Shown here: piece after piece, positions 8,573 through 18,624 of the stretch | Numbering within the stretch: position 1 is the first letter of the stretch | Layout: every line of letters starts with the position of its first letter | Source: Verrucomicrobiota bacterium | GTDB lineage: Bacteria > Verrucomicrobiota > Verrucomicrobiia > Limisphaerales > CAIMTB01 | Assembly (NCBI GenBank): GCA_963205105.1 | Contig: CAUJJW010000074.1 | Span: forward strand, 1-41,127 | Reading direction: 5' to 3' | DNA length: 41,127 nucleotides | Position numbers and translations under genes: made by a program | Notes under the pieces: model-generated | What the model was told of the DNA's origin: nothing | The model's input: the letters and a program-made list of their open reading frames with translations, nothing else | Databases searched by the model: none

Positions 8573-11500
8573 TCACTCCACCCGCACCCTGAAAAACTGG
8601 GGAGGGCGCAGGCCGGTCGGAATGGGGATGGACCCCGGTTGTCCGTTTCCGATCAGTTGGCCTGCCAGGGTGGTCCAGAAACCGGTGTTGAGACTGCCTC
8701 GGAACTGGAGCCGGTAGCGCGCGCCATCGATCGTGTCGAAATGAACCCGCCACGAACCATCCGGCTGGTGCCGGAGCTCGATCGTCGGGACCGGTGGTGC
8801 GTCGTCATTGAGAATGCCGACCGGCGCGCGCCCTTCGAGGACCTTCGCCTGCGGTGCCTCCATCAACTCCACGAACAAACCGTCCGCAGGCTCATACACC
8901 GTGTCGCCGATCACGGGAACGGCGACAAGGTTCGTTCCCTGACCGGTCTCGAATCGAAGCCATCCTTCCGAGTGGATATAGTCCGTCCCGGGGGTCGCGG
9001 TGCCGGCCACGGTTTGGTACCGGACTTCCATCGGATACTCCGCGGGGTCGGAGAGCACGACGGGCACCAAGCCCGATGTGTGGCCGCGATGGCCCTCCTG
9101 GAAGGTCGCCCATTTCACGGACACCCAGGGCAGATCGTCGTCGACGATCGTGATGACCGCGGAGGTGTGGCCGAGGGCGACCGGGCTGGGCAGGAATTCG
9201 AGGCGGAAGCTTTCGTTGCGCTCGGCGAGGAAGTCGCTCCGGATGATCGATGCCGCGCTGGTGGTGGCGCCGCGAGCGAAGCGGAAAACCCCTTCGAGGG
9301 TGGTCAGATCGTTTTCGTTGGCGGAGAGAGGCGTGACGCGGAAGGGAACCTCCCAACCGGCCGGAGCCGGACTCGTGAGAACTCCTGTGACGGAACTGGC
9401 GGCGAACGAGTCCGTGCCTTCGGGAACGGGTGAATCGTCGACGACGAAGACGGGTGGGCCAGGAATATGAACCCGCCATTCGATCTCGTTATCCGACGGG
9501 TTGGGGTCTGGCAGTGCGCTCCTCACCCGGAGGCGGAGGCTTCCGTCGCCGATTGAGGTGGGTCGCAGAACCAGGGTGATGTTGGTGGAACTGTCCAAGG
9601 TTCCGAGCGGTAGTACGCGTTGGCCTTGGAGGAGAGGAAGATTGGGTTGGGTCAGTTCGAGGACTCCGGAAACCTCGATCTCCAGGGCACTGTCGCGCGC
9701 GGCCCTTGGTCCGCGATGGGCGATGGTGACGGATACCGTAATCGGGGCATCCACGCCCACGAGCGGATCCGGGGCGGGGATGGAAAGGGACAAATCGGTT
9801 TGGGCGACGCCCGCGACGGTGCCGTCGATGCGCAACGCACGAAACGCGACGAGAAGAAGTCCGCGGGCACCCATGGGCACGACCCGCGAAAAGTCGCCGA
9901 AGATCGTGGCAGCTGGAGGCACTTGAATGCGCCAAATGTTTTCGAGCGTGGCGCCACGGGCTTCGAGGGTCAGGGGAGGCCCTCCGAACTGGGAATGATC
10001 AGGCAGGCAGCGAAAGATCGTGGAAACCGCCGGATCGGCGATGAGCGTGCCCGACGAGACCAATGAATCGTTGGAGGTGAGTGAGGCGAGGTTGACGAGT
10101 CGACCGGTCGAGAAGGCGAGGTGTTCGGGAACGGCCGAGATCGGACCGCCGAAGCTGGCTGCGGTATCAAGATCTCGGACTTCCGTGACGCCCGACTCGT
10201 CCACCAGCACGTCGCGCAAATCGAGGCCGCTGGAAACGTAGAGTCGGTTGGTGCGGCCTGGCGCCAGGAAGAATCCGTTGCCGCTCCAACGCAGTCCCTC
10301 GACCGTCTTGGGCAAGGGGGTTCCGTTCCGGTAGGCAATCACCCGAGGTTGCCCGCTGGAAGTGATCCCGGCGCCGATCAACGTGTCGGGCTGACCGGGA
10401 ACCGTGGCGAGGGCGCCAAACGGGACCGAGCTGTTGATTTCAAAGGGAAACTGCGCGACCACGGAACGGGCGTTCAGGTTGACCCGCACCACGTCTCCGC
10501 CTGCCAATCCGATCCAGGCGGATTCGCCGTCGTGGGACACGGCGACCTGCTGGGGAAGCCCTGGAAGGGGGATCTCGGCACGGAGATCGAGGGAATCGGG
10601 ACCGAGCAGGACCACGGCGCGGTGGGTGTTGAAGATCGCCACCAATTCTTGTCGCGTCCCGCTCCAGACCGTCTGTCCCGGAGGGTACTCGAACCGGCGA
10701 AAGCCTGGGACGGAAGCTTCGGCGGTGGTCTGCACGAGGGCGGTGACGCGGTTGTTTTCGACACTGGTTTCGCTCACACCGGAGCCAGCCGTGATGCCCA
10801 CCACGGTGAGCCCTGGTTCCGGTCGCTGGAGTTGGATCTCCACATCGACGGAGGCACCGGCGACGAGGGATCCGATCGATGCCGTGATGACCTCGCCGCA
10901 GCATTGGGAATCGATGGACCCCGGAGTGACCGAGAGGTACTCGACGCCGAAGGGCCGGGACAGCTGGAGTGCGACCGACCCCGCTGCGGTTGGACCGGCA
11001 TTCGTCACGCGAACGCGTACCGAGAAGGGCTGCCCCGCGGGAACCTGGGTGGGTGCCGAGAGCAGGCTTGCGGCGAGGTCACCTTGGGGAAATCCGACGT
11101 TGCCGCTGGATTCGGCGACATTGTTGTCGGGCGAATCGCCCGGGGAACTGGTGGCAAGGGTGGCGCGGAGGTTGAAACTTCCCGGATTGAGCGTGGCTCG
11201 GACTCGAACTGTCTTGGTGGAAGCCGGTGCCAGGTCACCAAAATCCAAATAGTGAGCTCCGAGGTAATCCAGTGCGGGAGCGCCTTCGATCGACATTTCC
11301 CGGAATGCACCGAAGCGCTGGAGGACGAGTCGGCATCGGGTGACCGGTTCGGAGGACGGATTGGACACGGTGAGAGTCCATTCGAAAGGTTCATACGCCG
11401 TCGGGGCGACAGGCGAGGTCAGGGTTAGGACCAAGTCGCCTCCCGTGGGCTCGGGCACGACCGACGGTTGGCCGATCCAGAGTTGTCCCTGAAATCCGAG

Positions 11501-14500
11501 CACAGCGAGCCCACCCACACCCCAGCGCGCCATCGCCACCGGGGCGTCGACAAACCCGGGGACCGCTTCCTCCGAACGAGGGGCGAACGAAATGGCGTCG
11601 TAGCGTCGCAGCAGGGGCCCCACGGCTGAGTAGACGACACCTCGCGCGGAATCCGTGACCCATGGCCAATCGGTGGGGCCGGGCAGGGCGTTTCCGGATT
11701 CGAGATCGACGGTCATTCCCGAGAAATAGAGACGCCTCGAATCCGTCGAGAATCGGAGATTGCCAAGGGGCGGTGACAAGGGTGTAGCGTCCCCATCTCG
11801 AACAAGACCGTTTGCGTCCACTCGATAACGACGAAGCTCTCCCGGCTGGACCACCCACAGACGATCGATGGAGAACCCCAGGTAGCGAGGGTCGGCCGAA
11901 TCGACGATCGATGCGGGGCGCGCCGTGGCGTCATCGAAAACCACCAGGCGCCGGGTGGTCGAGACCACGATCGTGCGACTGGACGATGGCAGGGTAAGGA
12001 AGTCCGTGACGCTCTCGTCGCTGAAGGGCAGGTCGAGATCGATGGTGTTGGCTTCGAGATTCCAGCGGAGGATCCGCGACGTACCCAGGCGGGCGTAGAG
12101 GTAACGACCGTCGGCGGTGGCTGCGATTTGTTCCGGATTCGCGTTCAGGGCACGTCGTCGGAGCGGCAGTCCGGAGGTTGGATCCAGCTCGACAAGGGCG
12201 GGGCCGCCTTCGAATTCCGGCGCTGCCACGGCGAGCCAAAGAGTCTGTCCGTCGGCGCTGCCCACCATGTGGCGGGCATCCACCACCCGTTGGCGGGCTT
12301 GGCCCAGGGATGGGCCCACCACGAGGGTGCGAAGGCGGGCCAGGTCGTTGTCCGGGTTGGGATCGGTGATGCTGGAGAGCACAGCAGCAGTACCTCGGAC
12401 CATCGTCGCCGCGTTGCCTCCCCGGGATTCCGTGATGGTTCGGGTCTCGCCTGGAGCTATCGAACCCAGGATGTGCTGCGCGCCGGTGTCCAAAGTCAGT
12501 AGGGTTCCCTGGGCGGTTCCGGGCCCACGATTGGTCACGGTCCATGTCCATTCGAAGGCATTCGCCAGGGGAAGACCGTTGGTGTAGCGGTCTTCGACAC
12601 TCTCGGGGCCCGTGCCTGAAACGGCGAGATCCGCTGGAAGGGCGGCGAGGATCGGACTCTGCCAGATGAGCAAAGAGGGCCAATCGCCGGTCAAGGCCGC
12701 GAAACCACCGTCCGCCCAGCGGATGAAGTTGCGAGCCACTCCGGCAAACTCCGGCCAGGGAACCGCATGCTGGCCGATTCGACGGAACGTGAGCCGGTCG
12801 ACCGCGCTGAAGTCGCCACGGTCCCCCAAAATGGCGAGACGATGGTCTCCTTCGGCGAACGCGACCCAGCGGCCGTTGGGTTGGTAGTCGATGCGAGCCA
12901 GGGGTTCGATCGAAAGCACTTCGCCCGAGCCGCGATAAAGTTGGTCCCCCCACCGAATCAGGTTCGGCTGACCTCCTCCGGGAAAGCCGACGAAGAGTTC
13001 CGTGGTCGCCCGCACACCGTCGTCATGAATGGCCAGGGCGTGAATCCGACCGCCCCAATCGAGGATCGCTTCGCCGGGTGTTCGGCCGGGAATGAGGTGA
13101 CCCGGCGCGCTGGCGTTGGGAATGATCACGGAATTGGAACGGCGTTTCCCATCGATCACTGCGATGGCATGGAGGTCACGGATCATGCCTGGCGGATCGT
13201 TCTCAGCCTCGTTGATCAGGACGAGCAGGCGATCCGTTCCGCCGCTCAGAACGAGAAGTGCCTCGGGACGGGCCGGGCTAACCGAGTTAGTCAGGAACAC
13301 CACCGCACCGGTTCGCCAATTGGCGAGGTCGATGCGCTGAAGGGAACTGTCGGTGGACGCGAGCCACGCTTCCGAGCCGTGCTCGCTGTTAGACTGGCGG
13401 TGGGCAGGCTTGGACTGCGGGAGGGTCCGGTTGGTGGTGGCCGACGCAGGGTCGATCTCGATCAGCTGCGTGGCGAAATTCGTCGACCCGCCGCCCAAGG
13501 CCAGGAGTTGGGGAACGCCAGGGCGCACGGCGACGTCGGTGAACAGGCCAGCGATGGTGTGACCTCGCAGGATGTCGATGGTGGCCGGCTGGAAGGTGCG
13601 TTCCGCCACCTGGAGTTCGAGCCCGGCACCCAGGGCTTCGCCGGAAAAGCGAAGGTCGCCCCGGAAGAGACCGTTGCTGAACGTCAGCGGGAACGGTTGA
13701 GGCGACGAGGCCGCCAGCTGGGGATGCACGGCGAGGCGCAGCTCAGCCGATACGTTGGTTCGAGGGGTTGCCTGGAATCGATCCCGCAGGCCAAGGGTCG
13801 TCGGCACCGGTTCTCCCCCGAAAGCCGCCCGGGGACCGCTGAAGACCACGCCGTCCACCTCGGCTTCATTGTCGAGGAGACGAAGATTGAGACACACCGA
13901 CTCGGCGTCGCCAAGGAACGTGCAGACGGAGGCATGCTGCTCGCCATCGAGCGTCGCGTTGTCCGGAAGCTGAACGGTGAAGGGGATGTCTCGCGTTCCC
14001 GGAGGAACCTGAATCGGGGATGGTAAGGTCAGTCGCCCGTGGTCGCTGCGCCACGTCAACGAGATCGGATGATCGCGGGGCGTGGCGAACCGCACGATCC
14101 CGGACACGGGTTCGCCTTCGACCAGCTGCGACGGGAGTTCCACCGTGAACCCCCGATCGTCGTCGTCGATCACTTCCAAGCTCACTTCGGCCCCGGGTCC
14201 GGTGCTGGAGGAAGCTCGAAGGGTGGCTCGACGGGCAGCGGGATTCACGAAACCGTCATCGTCGATTCGAACCGGGAATGCCGCGGCGATCCTGCCTGCC
14301 GGGATGACCACCGTTGCGGGGACCTGGATCAGCGGGCTGCCGGTGAGTTGAACCTCAACGTCATGGGCTGCAGGTGACGCAAGAAGAACGCGCCCGCCCG
14401 CAGACAGAAACCCGCTCGCTTCCCGCACCGGACTGGGCAAGACGAGTTGAAGCTCGGCCGATTCGTTGTCGTCGTTGAACAGGAAGGCGCTGGAGGAACC

Positions 14501-15664
14501 GAACCCGGCAGCCGATGCGGTCAGAAGGACTCGGGCCCGGCCGTCGGCGACGGTGTCGTCCAGGTTGGTGATGGTGAAGGAGGCACGGGTTTCGCCGGCC
14601 GGGATCACGATCTGGGCGGGTGCGGAGAATTCGCCGGGGGAATCGAAGTTCAGCGTGACGACGGCAGGCGACGGTCCTGGTACGAGGAGTGAGACCGTTC
14701 CCTGTCCCACGGGGCCAGGGCTGGATTCCGTGGCGGAGGTCGCAGCGGTGGGGACGACCAGAGCCAGGGTGGGTCGCGGGGCGACCTGGAATGGCGCGCT
14801 CTCGAAGAGCCGGCCGTCTCCGGCGTCGGCGACAAGAAGGGCGACTTCGGCGGATTCGGGGATCGTTACGGTTCCTTGAGCCGTACCGTTGGAAAGCGAG
14901 AGCGATTCCGGGGTGACCGAGAGCGTTCTGCGTTCGCCGGTCCAAGGGAAGACGAGGCCTGGATTGGTGGTCCCGAGACTGGGCGAGTTGGTTTGCCAAT
15001 CTCCGGTGGAGAACGTGTTTCGAGAGCCGATGCGTTGCAGGCTCTGAAGAGGGTCTTGGGGCAGGCGCTGCGGGTGGCTGCTCCAACGTTGGGTTGCCGG
15101 AGATCGGCCATGGTCCGTGATCAACACGGCGTCCATGAGTTGGCCCTGGGGATTCCGCAGGTGGACCGCGGCGAGTTCGTAGGCGGTCGGTTGGAAAGGT
15201 TTGGAAGCCCCGAGGTTGGGGAAGGTGCCCGGGGCGGTCCTCGTGCTGGACCAGGTGAACGTGCCTCGCGGAGGAACGACAGCTGGGGAGGGGATTCGCA
15301 GACGGACGAAACTTTGGTTCAGGTTGCCCGAGTTGACGGCTTCGAGTTCCCAACCGGACACGTCCACGGGGATGTCCGCTGGGTTGGTGAATTCGATGGT
15401 CGCGGCGTCTCCGGAAATCTCGGAGATGACCGGGGTGGGGTGATCGAGGTGGCGGGCTGAGAGGAGTACAGGACCGACGAAATTCGTGAGTGAGGCTCCG
15501 TCGGCATCGAGTGCGATCAACCGAAGGGGAAAGGCGACATCCTGGGTGGTGGCGGCGGGCACGGAATCGAAGCGGAGGCCTGGCAGGCTTTGGGCCGTGG
15601 AAAACAACGGGGTGAATCCAGTCACCAAGCCAACCAAGACGGTGACGATCGCTGGACGCATCAT
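8573..15664 (-). CDS. Giant exported multidomain protein (LTD, Calx-beta-like, propeller and CARDB/DUF11-like modules)
   Basis: A 2363-residue protein with a signal peptide (residues 1-25, ending FSTAQS). A lamin-tail (LTD) domain spans about 77-235 (PVISEISGDAATIEFTNPAD ... ending STGDWQTNSPSLGTTNPG). Calx-beta-like segments follow at about 300-620 (IVIPAGETRASFTITNLDD). Three propeller-like blocks at about 690-1010, 1118-1400 and 1650-1950 (for example HMVGSADGQTLWLAVAAPE) alternate with CARDB/DUF11-like Ig modules at about 1015, 1405, 1525 and 1956 (FEWTWTVTNRGPGTAQG, FSVRVRVTNAGPTAAG). Two further Calx-beta segments lie at about 2070-2290, and the protein ends in a module closing with FFRVRVE. 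No transmembrane anchor or PEP-CTERM is seen, so it is probably secreted or surface-attached by another route. A role in adhesion or matrix binding is inference. Start codons 15664 and 15661 are adjacent; no ribosome binding site is evident. Confidence 0.88.
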   Translation of the reverse strand: MMRPAIVTVLVGLVTGFTPLFSTAQSLPGLRFDSVPAATTQDVAFPLRLIALDADGASLTNFVGPVLLSARHLDHPTPVISEISGDAATIEFTNPADIPVDVSGWELEAVNSGNLNQSFVRLRIPSPAVVPPRGTFTWSSTRTAPGTFPNLGASKPFQPTAYELAAVHLRNPQGQLMDAVLITDHGRSPATQRWSSHPQRLPQDPLQSLQRIGSRNTFSTGDWQTNSPSLGTTNPGLVFPWTGERRTLSVTPESLSLSNGTAQGTVTIPESAEVALLVADAGDGRLFESAPFQVAPRPTLALVVPTAATSATESSPGPVGQGTVSLLVPGPSPAVVTLNFDSPGEFSAPAQIVIPAGETRASFTITNLDDTVADGRARVLLTASAAGFGSSSAFLFNDDNESAELQLVLPSPVREASGFLSAGGRVLLASPAAHDVEVQLTGSPLIQVPATVVIPAGRIAAAFPVRIDDDGFVNPAARRATLRASSSTGPGAEVSLEVIDDDDRGFTVELPSQLVEGEPVSGIVRFATPRDHPISLTWRSDHGRLTLPSPIQVPPGTRDIPFTVQLPDNATLDGEQHASVCTFLGDAESVCLNLRLLDNEAEVDGVVFSGPRAAFGGEPVPTTLGLRDRFQATPRTNVSAELRLAVHPQLAASSPQPFPLTFSNGLFRGDLRFSGEALGAGLELQVAERTFQPATIDILRGHTIAGLFTDVAVRPGVPQLLALGGGSTNFATQLIEIDPASATTNRTLPQSKPAHRQSNSEHGSEAWLASTDSSLQRIDLANWRTGAVVFLTNSVSPARPEALLVLSGGTDRLLVLINEAENDPPGMIRDLHAIAVIDGKRRSNSVIIPNASAPGHLIPGRTPGEAILDWGGRIHALAIHDDGVRATTELFVGFPGGGQPNLIRWGDQLYRGSGEVLSIEPLARIDYQPNGRWVAFAEGDHRLAILGDRGDFSAVDRLTFRRIGQHAVPWPEFAGVARNFIRWADGGFAALTGDWPSLLIWQSPILAALPADLAVSGTGPESVEDRYTNGLPLANAFEWTWTVTNRGPGTAQGTLLTLDTGAQHILGSIAPGETRTITESRGGNAATMVRGTAAVLSSITDPNPDNDLARLRTLVVGPSLGQARQRVVDARHMVGSADGQTLWLAVAAPEFEGGPALVELDPTSGLPLRRRALNANPEQIAATADGRYLYARLGTSRILRWNLEANTIDLDLPFSDESVTDFLTLPSSSRTIVVSTTRRLVVFDDATARPASIVDSADPRYLGFSIDRLWVVQPGELRRYRVDANGLVRDGDATPLSPPLGNLRFSTDSRRLYFSGMTVDLESGNALPGPTDWPWVTDSARGVVYSAVGPLLRRYDAISFAPRSEEAVPGFVDAPVAMARWGVGGLAVLGFQGQLWIGQPSVVPEPTGGDLVLTLTSPVAPTAYEPFEWTLTVSNPSSEPVTRCRLVLQRFGAFREMSIEGAPALDYLGAHYLDFGDLAPASTKTVRVRATLNPGSFNLRATLATSSPGDSPDNNVAESSGNVGFPQGDLAASLLSAPTQVPAGQPFSVRVRVTNAGPTAAGSVALQLSRPFGVEYLSVTPGSIDSQCCGEVITASIGSLVAGASVDVEIQLQRPEPGLTVVGITAGSGVSETSVENNRVTALVQTTAEASVPGFRRFEYPPGQTVWSGTRQELVAIFNTHRAVVLLGPDSLDLRAEIPLPGLPQQVAVSHDGESAWIGLAGGDVVRVNLNARSVVAQFPFEINSSVPFGALATVPGQPDTLIGAGITSSGQPRVIAYRNGTPLPKTVEGLRWSGNGFFLAPGRTNRLYVSSGLDLRDVLVDESGVTEVRDLDTAASFGGPISAVPEHLAFSTGRLVNLASLTSNDSLVSSGTLIADPAVSTIFRCLPDHSQFGGPPLTLEARGATLENIWRIQVPPAATIFGDFSRVVPMGARGLLLVAFRALRIDGTVAGVAQTDLSLSIPAPDPLVGVDAPITVSVTIAHRGPRAARDSALEIEVSGVLELTQPNLPLLQGQRVLPLGTLDSSTNITLVLRPTSIGDGSLRLRVRSALPDPNPSDNEIEWRVHIPGPPVFVVDDSPVPEGTDSFAASSVTGVLTSPAPAGWEVPFRVTPLSANENDLTTLEGVFRFARGATTSAASIIRSDFLAERNESFRLEFLPSPVALGHTSAVITIVDDDLPWVSVKWATFQEGHRGHTSGLVPVVLSDPAEYPMEVRYQTVAGTATPGTDYIHSEGWLRFETGQGTNLVAVPVIGDTVYEPADGLFVELMEAPQAKVLEGRAPVGILNDDAPPVPTIELRHQPDGSWRVHFDTIDGARYRLQFRGSLNTGFWTTLAGQLIGNGQPGSIPIPTGLRPPQFFRVRVE

Positions 15665-15765
15665 AGGAATGGGTCAGTGGAAGGTGTTGAGGATACCCGA
15701 GGGGCGAAAGTGAATATTGGCGGGCAGGAAGCGTGACGCTGAGCCGTCAGCCTTGTCGGATACAG

Positions 15766-15784
15766 TGGCCCTTGGGCCATTTTT
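15766..15784 (+). terminator. Terminator-like hairpin just before a start codon
   Basis: TGGCCC-TT-GGGCCA (15766-15779) is followed at once by five T (15780-15784) and lies two bases before the ATG at 15787. It has the form of a small intrinsic terminator on the plus strand, yet there is no plus-strand gene upstream for more than 12 kb. It may be a leader element or chance. Confidence 0.35.
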
Positions 15785-15786
15785 CC

Positions 15787-16935
15787 ATGAGTCGCACACC
15801 TTTCTTCATCGTGGCTGGTCTGGCGGTGCTCCTGTTCGCCTGGGTCGTGAATCGAGGCCCCGGGCCGGCCGGTGCGCCGACCTCTGTGGCGGGGCCGGAC
15901 GCGCCGACCGGAGTCGATGGGACCCAACCGAGCGCTTCAGGTGGTTCGCCCCAGGAGAAGATGTCCCGGGACGCGTGGCGACGGGCGAAGGGTTCGTCCG
16001 CCGAAGGCGGTGCGGATCCTGAGCCCCCACCGGCGCTCCTGGATTGGGTGAATCGCATGCTGAACAACCCAATGCCGTCACCGGTCACGAAGGAGGACTT
16101 GGATCACTGGTTTGCGTCCGGTCGCACGAATGCCAGCGATCTCCTGGCGGCGCGGCAGGTGGGCGAGGATGCGTTGTACCTGACCAACGCCTTGGAACGG
16201 TTTCCCAATGATCCGCGGGTGTTGATGGCCGCCACGGTCTGGAAGGACGGACCGGACGCGCATCGCGAACGGTTGGCGCGGTTCAAGGCAGCGGCGCCGG
16301 ACAATGCGCTCGCGGACTATCTCTCGGCGTGGAACGAGTTTCAGGCGGGAAATCCTGAGAAGGCGTTGGCTGACCTTGCGGCGGCGACTCAGAAGAAGGG
16401 TTTTGACGATTACACGAAGGACGCGATGCAAACGGCGGAGGAACTCCTGCTGAGTGCTGGCAGGAGTCCGGCCGAGGCCAAGGCAGTGGGGTCCACCACC
16501 GCCCTCCTGCCCCACCTTTCCCACCTCAAGAAGCTGTCCCAAAACATCGCGGAACTTCAGGGGCAATACATCGCCGCAGGCGACCAGGAATCGGCGCTGC
16601 GTCTGGCCCGGATGGGGATTCAATTGGGCAACCACCTGACCGAGGGGGGCGGCTCACAGACGTTGATTGGCGAACTGGTGGGAATTGCAGTTCAAAAGGC
16701 GGTGGTGACATCCCTGCCGGGCGATGCCACGTACGACTTCTTGCAGGGCGATCCTGCCACGTATCAGTCAAGGTTGACGGAACGCCGCGCCGCCTTGCGC
16801 GAGAACACGCCGAACCTCGAGGCATGGATCCGGAACGCGAACGAAGAGGACATCCTCCAGTATTTCAATCGCTACCAGTCGGAGGGTGAGGGCGCCGCGA
16901 TGAAATGGTTGCAGGAACAGACGAAGGAACCGTAG
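15787..16935 (+). CDS. Membrane-anchored TPR-like protein of unknown function
   Basis: 382 residues. The N-terminus has a single membrane segment (residues 6-21, FFIVAGLAVLLFAWVV), then a Pro/Gly-rich linker to about residue 80, then an all-helical body. The stretch DNALADYLSAWNEFQAGNPEKALADLAAA looks like tetratricopeptide repeats, and helices continue to the C-terminus. I do not recognise a specific family. ATG 15787 is preferred over GTG 15733 because it gives a clean signal anchor; no ribosome binding site is visible and the preceding bases form a hairpin with a T-run. The gene diverges from the giant exported protein (122 bases between starts) and converges on the HEAT-repeat gene 18 bases downstream. 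Protein-protein interaction on the periplasmic side is the likely general role. Confidence 0.8.
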   Translation: MSRTPFFIVAGLAVLLFAWVVNRGPGPAGAPTSVAGPDAPTGVDGTQPSASGGSPQEKMSRDAWRRAKGSSAEGGADPEPPPALLDWVNRMLNNPMPSPVTKEDLDHWFASGRTNASDLLAARQVGEDALYLTNALERFPNDPRVLMAATVWKDGPDAHRERLARFKAAAPDNALADYLSAWNEFQAGNPEKALADLAAATQKKGFDDYTKDAMQTAEELLLSAGRSPAEAKAVGSTTALLPHLSHLKKLSQNIAELQGQYIAAGDQESALRLARMGIQLGNHLTEGGGSQTLIGELVGIAVQKAVVTSLPGDATYDFLQGDPATYQSRLTERRAALRENTPNLEAWIRNANEEDILQYFNRYQSEGEGAAMKWLQEQTKEP

Positions 16936-16953
16936 CCGGAGCGATTCGGGCGA

Positions 16954-18354
16954 CTAAAAGTCTTCGTCGGGAAGTCCCCGCGCGGCGAGGGCTTCCCGGT
17001 AACGGATGCGAGCCAACGCCGCTCTGGCCTGCTCCAGGATTTGGTCGGCCGGGGTTGATTCGGCGGACAGGAGATTCTGCAAGGCAGCGATGGCGACCTG
17101 ATTGGACGACGAGGCTTCTGCCAGTCCGGAGAGAGCCATGCCATTGGCGCTGGGTGGGGAGGTCGCGGCGGAGGCGAGCAGGCGCGTCGCGACTTCATGG
17201 TTCGGGTCCAGGCGCAACAAGTGGGTCGCTGCCATGAGCGAAGCGGAGTTGGGTGGCGTCAGGGAAGACTCGAGCAGGATCCTGGCCCGATCGGGGGCGA
17301 TGCGGTTCAATGCCCCAATGGCGACGACGGAGCCGCCGCGAGGGCCCCATTCCGCCATCTCGAAGCGGGCCAGAGGCTCAACCAACGGAGCCAGATGCGG
17401 AATCGATCGTGGTGGCGCACGGGAAATGGCGCTGCACAAGAACCAACGGGAGGCGTACAGCGTCCGTGTCCTCAAGGAGAGGCCGGCGGCTTTCGTGAGG
17501 GCCCGCAACGCCGCCTGATGATTCGGATCGATGTGGATCAACGCCACCGCTGCTTCGATCCAAGCCTGTTCCGCGAGGTTGGTTCGCGTCAGCAGGTCTT
17601 CCAGAAACGGAACCGCTGGAAGTGCCACGGGCCCCAACTCCGCCATCCAGGGCAACCACCGTGCGACCGTCTTTTCCGGGTTCGGCAGGTTCTGAAGTTG
17701 GTCCAGAACGGCGGGAAGTGCGTTGGACGAACGGACTCCAAGGAACCGGATCGCATGGTGGGCCATGAATTGGATGCGCGGATTCGGGTGGTTGGTGGCC
17801 AGTGGCAGGAGTTGAGGAACGATGGTTTCTCCTCCCTGCCCGATGAGTCCCATCAGGTGGATCGCCTGCATGGTGTAGTTCAGGTTCGTGGCATCGAGAT
17901 AGGCTTGGAGCAGCGGCAGGAGAACATCGGCGGAAGGCCGCAGGACGCGAAGCCGTCGTTCGGCCTGATCATGAACTTCGGAATGCGGTGTGAACGCTCC
18001 GCGGCCCGCCCATTCCGGCAAGCGATGGAAGAGCTCGTTCAGTTTGGATCGCAGGAGGGTATCGCGTCGGTAGGTGAAAACCTCACCGACCAGAAAGGGG
18101 ACGGCGTTGGTTCCCAATTCCAGCAGGGCCATCCGTGCCTCGTGCGCTTGGGCAGGCCGACCTGGCCCGAACGGTGAGGCCTCGGCTCGGCACAGCTGCT
18201 GAAACCAGGAGCGAGCCGATCGTCCTTGGTACTTCGGCTCACCACTGTCCGGGAATCGCAACATCACCCACCCGACGAGAACGAGCAGCCCCAGTCCGGC
18301 CAGGAGGCTGGGAAGACCCAGTCTTCGCCGGCTGGAGGGATGCGCTGCGGGCAT
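16954..18354 (-). CDS. HEAT-repeat protein, membrane-anchored
   Basis: 466 residues. A hydrophobic segment at residues 13-33 (LPSLLAGLGLLVLVGWVML) anchors or exports the protein. The motif KYQGRSARSWFQQL follows, which is common at the start of Verrucomicrobial HEAT-repeat proteins. The rest is a run of helical pairs typical of HEAT repeats (ALLELGTNAVPFLV, AIHLMGLIGQGGETIVPQLL, VALIHIDPNHQAALRALT, ATHLLRLDPNHEVATRLL). HEAT arrays act as binding scaffolds; no catalytic motif is seen. Convergent with the TPR-like gene and 270 bases from the divergent GH172 gene. Confidence 0.85.
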   Translation of the reverse strand: MPAAHPSSRRRLGLPSLLAGLGLLVLVGWVMLRFPDSGEPKYQGRSARSWFQQLCRAEASPFGPGRPAQAHEARMALLELGTNAVPFLVGEVFTYRRDTLLRSKLNELFHRLPEWAGRGAFTPHSEVHDQAERRLRVLRPSADVLLPLLQAYLDATNLNYTMQAIHLMGLIGQGGETIVPQLLPLATNHPNPRIQFMAHHAIRFLGVRSSNALPAVLDQLQNLPNPEKTVARWLPWMAELGPVALPAVPFLEDLLTRTNLAEQAWIEAAVALIHIDPNHQAALRALTKAAGLSLRTRTLYASRWFLCSAISRAPPRSIPHLAPLVEPLARFEMAEWGPRGGSVVAIGALNRIAPDRARILLESSLTPPNSASLMAATHLLRLDPNHEVATRLLASAATSPPSANGMALSGLAEASSSNQVAIAALQNLLSAESTPADQILEQARAALARIRYREALAARGLPDEDF

Positions 18355-18462
18355 TCGAAGGGCTTAGAAGGGCAGAACAGGTCCGTCAAGCTGCTGGTCT
18401 CGTGGAAGTCGGCAGGTTGGACCTCCAGGAGTGGCGACTCGCGCACTGCACCCATCCATCAT

Positions 18463-18514
18463 GGATTCCGCCGGGCAAGATGCCCGACTCGACGGCAGGC
18501 GGGACGCCCGCCGC
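18463..18514 (+). repeat. Dispersed bipartite hairpin repeat, copy A
   Basis: GGATTCC is followed by two tri-loop hairpins: CGGGCA-AGA-TGCCCG (18472-18486) and GGCGGG-ACG-CCCGCC (18498-18512). The same order, loops and spacing recur at 27266-27318. It lies between the starts of the divergent HEAT-repeat and GH172 genes. Confidence 0.65.
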
Positions 18515-18624
18515 GATGGAGGCATGGCTCCTGGAGATCCTGGGCCCGGGAATGGTGGGTGACGTTCCGGTCGCCCCAAACCCTTTGCGGGAGTCGTCGG
18601 GCAGGACTGGAATGGCCTTCCACC

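Noticed and set aside
8115..8717. Plus-strand frames across the hairpin array
   Set aside because: They run through repeats into the antisense of the giant gene and show no domain or leader.
12767..14026. Plus-strand 419-residue frame inside the giant gene
   Set aside because: Antisense shadow; no recognisable motif, while the minus frame is continuous over 7 kb with a signal peptide and Ig-like modules.
18226..18624. N-terminal extension of the GH172 frame
   Set aside because: It overlaps the start of the divergent HEAT-repeat gene and a dispersed repeat; the signal peptide begins at 18625.
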